From Symsagittifera roscoffensis (lineage: Eukaryota; Xenacoelomorpha; Acoela; Convolutidae): a stretch of 64,000 bases of DNA. The notes below the pieces were generated by a model. It did not search any database, was not told the origin of the DNA, and was given only the letters and a program-made list of their open reading frames with translations. The DNA lies in the NCBI RefSeq assembly GCF_963678635.1, contig NC_087064.1:64287548-64351547 (forward strand), given 5' to 3'. Below, piece by piece: positions 34,709 to 46,700 of the stretch. Numbering within the stretch: position 1 is the first letter of the stretch; every line of letters begins with the position of its first letter. The translations under genes and the position numbers were made by a program.

Positions 34709-37700
34709 CTAAAAAGGAAAACCATTCTTACAAAAAAAAGATGTCTTTCCCTCAGGACTCGACCCCCTGCCGACCCAAAGGGTCCCCTTTTTGTACTATT
34801 TTGAGATATCCATTTTTGGCTGACTGACCCTAAAGTTTTTCTAAGAGCGCCTTATATACTAATCTGAGGGAGGAGCGCGCACCAAAAAAACGCAATTTTT
34901 GGTCAACATTTTCCAAAAAGTGCCTAAAAAAGCCTTTTTTGGCCAGTTTTTTCAAAAAGATGCCTGCGGCCAGTAGCGGATTTAGGGTGGGCGGGGGGTA
35001 CGCGTTTTTCCTTTTAGGAATTCGAGCCCTGCCGACCACAAGGGTCCCCCTTTGTACTATTTTGAGATATCCATTTTTGGCTGATTGACCTTAACACTTC
35101 TTTAACCAATCTATACAAATTTTGAGGGGGAAGTTGCATGTAAAATGCTCTATTCTGATTGGCTGAAATTTTGAACTCAGAACCAAGTTAACATCCTCCC
35201 CCCTAAATGGATTTGGGGGGAGGATGTTAACTTGGTCCAACTCCTTTTATTTCTTTAATGTGCGATAAGGGCGCGTGAGATAATGTTATATCAATTCGTT
35301 CTTAAGCAACATGATTATTTACAGAAAACAAATTTTGAATGAACTTGTTTATCTTTTCAATAAACATAAGATGATTCTAACTCGTCTGGAGCTGGTAGTA
35401 TTGAGTGAGCCTGGACTCGGGATCTGTCTGGACCCTCTGCCCGATTTCGACCTGGGTCCGTGAGACCTTGACCTTCTGGACACCCCTGAAGTCTGTCTGT
35501 CGTTTTTGGCCTCAATATGTTCCAGAAGGGCATTCATCTTGTCCTGCTCTGATTGGAACAGGTGTTGTTTCCACTGGGCGTCTTCCAGGTCCCCGCCCTT
35601 CATCATCTTCCGCAGGATGGACCACTCCTCGAAGCGCTGCGCTTCCAGATCTTGCACTTCTTCGAGCCAGATGTTGTACCTAGATTATACTCACATATTC
35701 AATCAAAATAAGCACTTTAGGAATTCTGACTGGATTCCTAATTTAATTGGAATAAAATGAAACCTGAGAATTGAACGGAAGCAAAAGCTCAAAAATCTTC
35801 AGATGCGGGTTTTTGTGTACAGACAGAGCGTTGATATTTTACCTTTCAAAACCTGTTTGTGTTCGATCTCTCCTAAGTTTTTTGTTACCTGACCATAGTT
35901 TTTACTCAAACTGTTTAGGTATCAGATGGAGACGATTAAAAGGAGCAGTACTTGAGAGCAATCTTTGTCATCATCCTCCTCTTCCGCTTCTCCTCTCTCT
36001 TCCTCTCCTGGTCCTCCACCAACTTCCTTTTGTTCGCCAGTCTCTCTATGTTCCTCGTCACCTTCTTGATCTTGTTGAATGCCCACAGAGCACTTAACAC
36101 GTTGCTGCTCCGCTCCAAAATACCTGCAGATGGTGAGCGGAGAAAAAATTGTAAATGATAAGCCTGCTGAAAATTACTTATAGAAAATTGCAAAGGATTT
36201 ATGGTTTTTGTCGAGTTTCTCTACCGCTAAGACATATCGGTAGAAAATTTTTAACGCCACCTCCAAAACGGTATAACAGCTCAGCTAAAACAATTTAAGC
36301 CTCAATTTCTTGATTACTCTTGATTGTTGCGACCAACTAGGTTGTGTTTTGTAAGTGAAAAAGTTTTACTTCTTCAGCGAAATCATGTGCCACAAATAAA
36401 GTGGGATCAAGTGACCGATAATGGCTGAGCTGAGCTGAGTCGACAAAAGTCGAGCAAAGTTTTTATTCGGTTGAGAAAGACGAAACAGACGAAAATTTGA
36501 TTAAGGAAGCTTGAAATTTAGACGAGTACAACAAACAGCCCATCACGATTAGTTAATTTTGACTTCAAAAAGAATGAATGACTAACTCTTGATAAGTTTG
36601 TACTCTGGCGATCCCTCCTTGTACTTTTCCAGATAAATCTGGGCCTTGGTGTTGACCAGTTTCTTGCTCAACCTGCCCCACGTCAGCCAGGCCCTCTCCA
36701 ACATCAACAGTGTGTTAGCCACAATTGCAAATGCATCCCAAACAGTCACCCCGATGAACTTGTTATTCGTGATCACATAGCCTAAAATGAATCCCAAATG
36801 GTCACTCTGGTGAACTTGATATTAATAATCACATATCCTTAAATGCATCCCAAATGGTCACTCTGATGAATTTTTGTTATTATTAATCACATTGCCTTAA
36901 ATGCATCACACATCGTCACTCCAATGAAGTTCATGTTATTATTAATCACATAGCCTTAAATGCATCCCAAATGGTCACTCTGATGAAATTGTGGTAATAA
37001 TCACATAGCCTTAAATGTATCCCAAATTGTCACTCTGATGAACGTTTGTTATTATTAATAACCTTGCCTTAAATGCATCCCACATCGTCACTCCAATGAA
37101 CTTCTTGTTATTGAAAATCGCATAGCCTTAAATACATCCCAAACGGTCACTCTGATCAGGGGCGGATTTAGGGGGGGCGGACGCCCCCCCCCCCCCTTCA
37201 GGGATTCGACCCCCTGCCGACCCAAAGGGTCCCCCCTTTGATACTTTTTCAGAAATCCATTTTTGGCCGACCGACCCTAAAATTTTTGTAAAGGCGCATT
37301 GGGCGCCAATATATACTAACTTTGAGGGGGAGCGCGCGCCAAAAAAAAACGCGATTTTTTTGTCAAAATTTTTCAAAAATTGCCCAAAAACGGCTTTTTT
37401 GACTGTTTTTTCAAAAATTTGCCTGCGGCGTAGAAAATTTAGCCAAAGTAGGGGCAAAACAGTGCTTTGGGAGAGCTCGAAAAATCAATTTGGTCGACCT
37501 AAAAAAAAGGTCGGTAAAATTTTGGAAAATTTTTTGAAAATCCGCCCCCCCCCCCCCTCGAGAAAATCCTAGATCCGCCCCTGACTCTGATGAACTTGAT
37601 ATTAATAATCACATAGCCTTAAATTCATCCGAAAACGTCACTCCAATGAACATTTTGTTGTTAATTATCGTTTAACCTTATACGCATTACCAAATGGTCA

Positions 37701-40700
37701 CTCTGATGAACTTGTTCACATAATCACTTTGCCTTAAGTACATCCCACATCTTCACTCAAATGAACTTTTTGTCAATAATAATCACGTAGCCTTAAAAAC
37801 ACCTCAAAACGTCACTCCAATGAACTTCTTGTTATTAATAATCACATAGCCTTAAATGCATCCCAAAAGGTCACTCTGATGAACTTGGTATTAATAATCA
37901 CATAGCCTTAATTTCATCCCAAATGGTAACTCCAATGAACTTCTTGTTATTAATAATCTTATAGCCTTAAATGCATCCCAAATGGTCACTCTGATGAACT
38001 TCTTGTTATTAATAATCACATAGCCTTAAATGCATCCCAAAACGTCACTCCAATGAACTTTTTGTTGTTAATTATCATTTAACCTTAAACGCATTACCAA
38101 ATGGTCACTCTGATGAACTTGTTCATATTAATCACTTTGCCTTAAGTACATCCCACATCTTCACACAAATGACTTTTTTGTCAATAATAATCACATAGCC
38201 TTAAATGCATCTCAATTGGTCACTCTGATTAACTTGATATTAATAATCACATAGCCTTAAAAACACCTCAAAACGTCACTCCAATGAACTTCTTGTTATT
38301 AATAATCACATAGCCTTAAATGCATCCCAAATGGTCACTCTGATGAACTTGGTATTAATACTCACATAGCCTTAATTTCATCCCAAAACGTCATTCCAAT
38401 GAACTTCTTGTTATTAATAATCACATAGCTTTAAATGCATCTCAAATGGTCACTCTGATGAACTTGGTATTAATCATCCCATAGCCTTAATTGCATCCCA
38501 AATGGTAACTCCAATGAACTTCTTGTTATTAATGATCACATAGCCTTAAATGCATTCCAAATGGTAACTCCAATGAACTTCTTGTTATTGCTAATCACAT
38601 AGCCTTAAATGCATCCCAAATGGTCACACTGATGAATTTTGGTTATTATTATTAATCACATTGCTTTGAATGCATCCCACATCGTCAATCCAATGAACTT
38701 CTTTTTACTAATAATCACATAGCCTTAAATGCATCCCAAAACGTCACTCTAATGAATTTTTTGTTATTAATAATTATTTAATCTTAAATGCATTCCTAAA
38801 TGGTCATTCTGATGAACTTATTAATTTTAATCACATTGCCTTAAATACCTCGCACATCTTCACTCAAATGAACTTTTTGTTTTTAACTATCACATAGCCT
38901 TAAGTGTGTCCCAAATGATCACTCTGATTAACTTGATATTAATAATCTAATATCCTTAAATGCACGCCAAATCGTCACTCCAATGAACATCTTTTTATTA
39001 AAAATCACATTTTAAATGTATCTTAAATGTTCACTCTGATGAAATTTTTTTAAATAACCACATAGCTTTAGATGCATCCCAAATTGTCACCCCAATGATT
39101 TTCTTGTTAATAATTATCACATTGCCTTAAATGCATCCCAAATGGTCACTCCAATGAACTTATGGTTATTAATAATCACATAGCCTTAAATGCATCCCAA
39201 ATGGTCACTTTGATGAACTTGATATTAATAATCACGTATATTTAAGTGCATGCCAAATCGTCACTCCAATGAACATCTTGTTATTAAAAATCACATTTTA
39301 AATGCATCTTAAATGTTCACCCTAAGAAAATTTTTTTAAATAATCACATAGCTTTAGTTGCGTCCCAAATTGTCAGCGCAATGAGTTTTTGTTATCAATA
39401 ATCACAAAGCCTTAAATGCATCCCAAATGGTAACTCTGATGAACTTTTGTTATTACTAATCACATTGCCTTGAATGCGTCCCACATCGTCACTCTAATGA
39501 ACTTCTTGTTTTTGATAATCACATAGACATAAATGCATCCCTTAACGTCACTCCAATGAACTTTTTCTTGTTAATTATCACTTAACTTTAAATTCATTCC
39601 CAAATGTTCCTTCTGATGAACTTGTTAATATTAATCACACCGCTTTAAATACATCTCACATCTTCACTCATATGAATTGTTTGTTATCAATAATCACATA
39701 GCCTTAGATGGGTCTCAAATGGTCACTCTAATTAACTTGATATTAATAATCACATAGCCTTAAATGCATCCCAAAACGTCACTCCAAAGAACTTCTTGTT
39801 ATTAATAATCACATAGCCCTAAACGCTCCCCAAATGGTCACTCTGATGAACTTGATATTAATAATCACATATCCTTAAAAGCATGCCAAATTGTCACTCC
39901 AATGAACATCTTGTTATTAAAAATCACATAGCTTTAAATCCATCCCAAATGGTAACTTTTATTAATTTTTTATAAATCATCATTTTACTAAACGAAGCGC
40001 TGGTTTCGATTGATAGAGCCCTCTATTTCAATTACTAGGTAAAAGGTACTAGAAAAAAACCGGGGAAATATACCTTTTCTAACTTCTTTGATATACTTTT
40101 GTATCAATATGATTGGTATTATCTGTGTATCCGATAAATAGGAAAGATAATTTTTTTACCGTTTGATTAGCCATAGCTTACAGAATTTTCTGCTGTTGTT
40201 TTTCCTTGTTTCCTTTTGAAAAGATTTTGTAAACAGTAATTCAGTGTGGTCCATAAACAAGTAATAGAAATTTAGTGTGGTCCAGAAACAACTATTAGAA
40301 ATTAGGTAGAAAGATACAAAACTGTGTAAAAGAAACGTTAAAAAAATGAAATCTGCTGCGGAAAAGTTTTGTTCCAAGGGTCGGAAAAATCATATTCGAT
40401 TTTGCAGATTCGGCAATATATTGCTGATTGCGGTAAGCATTTGCTGCAAATTTTTCGATTCGGATGATTATCCATTACATGTCGATAACCTGTAATATCA
40501 GTGGTTTGGGGATCACCTTGTCTACTTTTTGTCATTTCGTCGCAAATATCGCACGAGGGGTAATAAGAGAAGGACAACGTGTAGACTAGTGTACGACAAA
40601 CGGGACAGAAAAATTTGTCCATTTTGGGCTAAAGTATCCTTCATTAATTCATCACAATCTGTGTAAACAAGATGGGGAAGATGATTTGGCAGGTTTTTAT

Positions 40701-43700
40701 GTTGCTTTTTGAAAGCCAATTTTGGTTCATAACATATTGGGCATGTATGTTGAGGATTAATTATATCAATTTTACCAAAAACATTGAAAAATTGATTGAA
40801 GTAAATCATAAAAAAGAGACAATGCCAATTTGATGATTTCGTCGACAAATGAGGGTGTCATTCTCGAAAGAAGTGTAAAAAGGGATTTTTTGTTTTTCGC
40901 ATTTTTTGTTTTAGATAAAATCATTTCACTGATGGCAATATAGTTTTTGCCAACCTATCACATGGACAACTTGTCGACCTAGTGGACACGGGAATTTTTC
41001 CAACCAAAATTTTGTTTGGGAATTTAGTTTAAGGAAACAGTGGATGCACATTTGTGAAAAGGCTGATTTTGGTCTGGTTCATGAGGAATTCTCATTTGCA
41101 ATTTAGTTTTCTGCTCAAAAGCAGATAGGACAGTCGGAAGTCATTCTTATACTTTGCAATCTTTATTTAACGGCGGGAGTTTTTGTTATCATGTATTTAA
41201 TTTGATTGGTGTTTCATCTACATTGAGGATACTATCGAAAAAATCATATTTTTTTTGTTATGTGAAATAAAACTTTTCCTTTTTTCGCCTGTTATATGGT
41301 CGGAATAATAAATAACAATTTGTGGATAAAGGTAAGGTCTGTTTCGTCTTCTACATTTATGAGTTCATCGATTTGAACAAGTCGCTTGTTCATGTGAAAC
41401 AGCATATTTGTAAATACAAAAGTTATGCCCATATGTTACTAAATTGAACTTGTGTATGACAAATTGGGCATATTTTTTTTGCAATTTTTATGCACGTATG
41501 GCATATACTGATGTAAAGATGTCGAAAAATTATATGTTACTCTTTTCTTTCATTAATGGTAAGCATTAGTTTTCCGCAAATATTAAAGATATCATCGTAA
41601 TCTGTTAAATTGATTATGTGAATTAATTGCCTACAAATAGAGCACGGGACTTTCGAAAATGGGGAATTTGCTCTAAATTTCAGCTTCTTATAACAATAAG
41701 TACAAATTAGACGAGGAGGCTGGGGAGGAAGGTTTTTATGGAGTTTTTCATTGCATTACATGTCTCCAAACAAAAAGGGCATTGAGATACCATATCAATT
41801 TTTAATTTGGTTCAGATCACAAATGACGTGATTTGAAATGGTGCTTGCCAAGCAAAAAACTAAATGCCAAAATTTGATACTTGATTTTATTATACTGGTG
41901 TGGGTTTCGCCACTATGTAAAACTTCATAAGCAATAATGAATATAGGGACAATTATAAATTTTCAGCTATTATAAAGGAGCGTTGAAATCCAATGAGTTG
42001 AACCATTGTTCCTTCGTAGAAAAGTATCATTTTTATTCAAGTACGAAATTGTGGCATTCTACATTACTGAGGCAACTTCATGATTGATTTAGAATCCGAA
42101 AAAAGGACAAAATCAAGAATTAGGATAAGCGCTTAGTTCTTGGTAAGAAAGGTTTTCGTTATATCTGACAAGAACTTGAATATAGTCTTGTAGATTTGGC
42201 TGTAGTTCAAAAGTTTTGGTAATTAATTACAGTAACCGGCTGGTAATTTATTTTGAACATCAGATTTTTAATTGGCAAAAAGGAGGATTCAGAAAAAATT
42301 CTGCTTTTTTCTCAAAATCTAATAAATGACATCGTTCTGAAAAGTTGCGGCGATTTCTTGGGATTTTAAAAAAAATGGATAAAATAGAATTTATTTGGCA
42401 AACATGAAAAAAGTAAAAATTTTCTGTTTTTTTTTTCAGCCCCAATTAATTGATAACGCAAAATTTGGAATATGAATGAACAGGTTACGTTGCGCTAGGA
42501 GAATCAATTTTTTTCAAAATCCTGAATGTCCTTGGGCAGTTCAGATTATGTGTAATTTGACAAAATTAGAAAAAAATTCCAAATTGAGAAGATGGGTAGA
42601 TTTCAACTATCCCGTCGTCCCAAGAATCAACGTAATCTTGAGAAACAAAAACCTTTGGAACGTTTTCATCTGTTGATAAGGTGTCGAAAAATCTTTCAAT
42701 TTGGAAATAGTTGCGTATCGGTTGTTATGTCGAAAAATCATTTATTATTTAATTATTTTTGGTCAATAACAAAATTGGATTCCTTCGTCAGTGGTTTGAA
42801 TGAGTAGATGGTTTTAAATTTTTCATTTGAAGGTGATATCAAGATTTCATGAATGTAGTTTTTATGGAAATCGTTAGCAAAAAGTCGTATCTTGATAGTT
42901 TACTCAAAACTTGGTAACTCAGCTGCTGCCACTTCTGTGAAAAATTTTTTATAATGTGATCGAAGTTTAATAATTATTACAATCTTTCTGTCTAGTGTAT
43001 CGATCAGCATTTACACAAATTGAAGTAATTAATATGCCCCTAACTGCGTCGTTTGATGAGATTATAAGTGTGTAGTGGTATTTTTATATACAAAACTGAA
43101 TTCCCTCCGAGTCGATTTTAAAAATTGTCGACCCGTTGCCTTGGCGGAACGAGCAAATATAAATATACTTGGTATTAGATGAATCGATTTCTAGTTCTTG
43201 AACAATTTCCTGAGGGTACAGTATGACAATCAAGATTATATTAGTGTTAGTTCCTTTTTCAGGTAACCTTGCTGCTATTATTCTCGTATGTAATTTATTG
43301 GAAGAATTTGGAGATTGTATCAAAAATTTAATATCGCGGTCTAATATACCGAATAATGTTAATCTTCAAATTGATTTTTTGATTTTCTCTTCTGAAACAG
43401 AAAAAGTTAACTTGGAGTTATGACGTTGTTGATGTGATGGTTCCGGTACGCTGTCTCTTGATTTTGATTGGTTATTCCTGCACTTACTGTATTTGGGGCA
43501 GTTTGGTCTGAAAAAACTGGATACATTCCGGGTTCATTTCTAGTATTCTGTTGTAATAGAGATGCTGTGAGAACAGGTCTTCCTCTCATTTTCATGAATA
43601 TTTTACTTCTTTGGGAAAAATTTTTGCTTTTTTCTTGATTGTGAACTATTCTTTTTTCTTCGTGTGGTATTTGGTTGAGGTTCATGATATTTTTCATTCG

Positions 43701-46700
43701 AAAATATTGATGTAAAAACTGACAAAACGAAAAGGTTATAAGTTGCACTTACTTTTTTTTCAGAAACTCATAGTACAATTAGTTACTTTATTCAATTCTA
43801 AAGTTTTGATGATTGTTACAACAATTTTGTGCAGAAACTTGATGAATAGAAAACACGCAAAATAGATTCCAATTTTTTTCAAGAAAAAAGCGACGAAACC
43901 AAAACTTCCAAAAAATTATTTATGAACAACCATGGTGAGAGTAAAGAGTCTAGGTGGATTTTCTGATTTAAACCCATCGCGGCGGTTAAAGCGTCGGAGT
44001 TTGCATAATCCATATGTCTGTTTTCAAGAACGATTCTTGTAATTTTTTAAGAAAAGATGTTGATGCGGTGTTATGAATGACGCTTTCTCAAAAGGCTTTC
44101 AATTGTTTTCGGGTATACATACCTGCGCGTCGTGAATCGTATAGGGGAAGTTCCCTACTGTGGCCTATATCTTGCGGAGCGAATACTACAGGAGTCTTGA
44201 AAGGAATAGGAGCCGGCATCCATTGGTACCAAGATACTTTATCGTCTAAATTAAGTTGAAAAGCATTTTTATAGCCACCAACGCACTGTATTTCGTTGGC
44301 AAAAGGGAAAGTTTGGCGGATGATTGGGTCGACAAACATTGTTCGTCCATTATAATAGATCGGTAAACGATCAAAATATTTTTCGAGAACTATAAAAGAC
44401 GAAATTTTCTTTGGCCAGTGATATAGCCAACCCACTGATCCGTCAGTGTCCAAAAACATAGATCGGTTACCAGTTAGCATATAACCTGCTAATCTAGTGT
44501 TTTGTAAATCAAGCATCTTTATTGTTGAGATTTGTGTTCTTTCTAGCTCACATTGGTGCTGCAATAATATCATTTCAGAATGTCTTAGTTGTTTAGCATC
44601 AAACTACATGATATAATCTAACTTTTCACACAGATGAAGTTCGTAATCAATTTCATCGTTACCTACAGGGCGCCAAAGAGGATCTCAATTCTTATTGTTA
44701 CGTTCATTATGGATGAATGAAAAATTACTTGATCCCTGAGGGTACTTCAAAGGTTTCACTCTTATTTGATCGTTCTCATTTAATTGCATTTGATAATAAT
44801 TTCTATCATCGTATCGTATGTTGCTGGATTTACCAGTGTTCATGTCAAAACCGCCTGAGTATGAAATGAACAAAGACTCAAATTTGTTTTATACTCAAAA
44901 TTTGTTTTATCCTGGCCTACTGCAGACTTCTTGCTGCTTATTGTAAATGCGAATTTTTAATTCTAAACCATTATGTTCCGATGCCTCGCTCAGTATCTGT
45001 ATTGAGGGTGTTTCAACTTATTAGCGTACATGACCATTTTCGCCTTCTGAGAAAATAATTTTGTGACTATCAAATTTTCTGGTATGTCCTTGGTATAAGC
45101 ATATGGGTCTAATGATTTCGATTCGCATCCGCCTTCGAAGATTGTGCATGGTAGTGGGATGTTGTATGGATGTTGTACCTGTTTTGTTTCTAGAAATACT
45201 TTGAGCTTTACTTTCTGCTTGTGTGTTTCATAGCTGTAGTATTTTTATTTTTCCTCTGTTCTTACACGCTATCGAACTGTCGCAGTCTAATGACTTTCCT
45301 TCGTTTCTGTGTTTCTGTGTTGCATAATAGTTTTATCCGTTTTTGAAATTAGCTCGTGGGTGTATTCATCTTCATTCATTGTTATTTTGATGTTATTGCA
45401 GCTTTTGCACAATCTTCAGGTGGTATTAGAACTTCATAGGTGATCATATTCAAGTTACGAACAATGGAGGAGTGAGCCCATAATCCGCAGTTATAACGAA
45501 TAGTAGGGTTTTAACTTTACACATTACCTCATTCATATAAGTTCTGTACGACCGTTGGAAAACTTCGAGAGTGTTATCCGTTGAATAAAGGTTTTCAGGA
45601 CTAATTTTGCACGGTGCTACTTGATTTAGCGCAAACATTTTGTTCTCTTGCATAGCTGAGCAGTCATTATAGGAAACTTTTAGCGAACCGAATACAATGT
45701 CCAGCTCTTCACTTTGAAATGAAACTTCTTGGATGCTTGTTGAGAGTAAACACATAAGAATAAAGATTCTCATGATGTGTCGTTGAAGGTTGCTAAAATT
45801 TAGCTGTAGTAAAGTTTCGAAAGATTTCTTTTCGATAGTAATATTTAGTTAGCTTTTTAGAAGTGGTTGGATTGTTTCATTGGTTCATGTCTGTAAAGTG
45901 TGTCTTTCGAGTGGTAGATTCTGACAAAGTTCAGAATTACAAGTTAACTCTGAGTTTCTTAGTAATTCTAGTTTTAGAGAAAGTGGTAATTGTGGATTTT
46001 GGCCGAACACAATTTCATATGATGTTAAACCGGTACTAGCATTGATTGTTGTGCTATGCGCAAACGCAAATCTTTGGGCCAGTTTACTCAATATCATTTA
46101 GCTTGTTCAAAAAATATTGTAAAATGTGTTCCTAATTGTTTATTTTGTATTTCAGTTTTACCATTTGTCCATGGTGAATAAGCTGTTCTAGGAGCGTGCG
46201 TTTTTCCTAGTTCATGGAGCCAACTGGTGAAATCTTTATTCATAAAAGCTGTTCCTTTATCATACACCAATTTTTGTGGATTTCCAAATGTAAGTATTAA
46301 TTTTGCTAAAGACTTGATTGTTTCAGTTGCTGTTGTTGAAGTTTATTTCCATTTTTTCATTTGATGGTGGATTAATAGGTCCTTTATGGTACTATCAATG
46401 TGTACTGTGTGGAATGGGAAAGGTATTGGGTCTGTCCGTTTTTCCAATGGTGCTTCATTAAGATCGTGTCGTTTTTGTTTACTTTTTTGACAATCAAGAC
46501 ATCCTGCAAAAAGATGTATTATCCATTTATACATTCCTGGCCAAAATAAAAAACGTTTAAGGTCTGCTAAAGTTTATCTTTGCCTACATGTCCTGACATT
46601 TGATGTTTTTGTGCAAGTTCAAATGGTTTCATGAAGAATGACAGTTGAACACAAATTTTATTTCGTTTATTTCCGAGTTATCAGTTGCTTGCTCAAGTCA

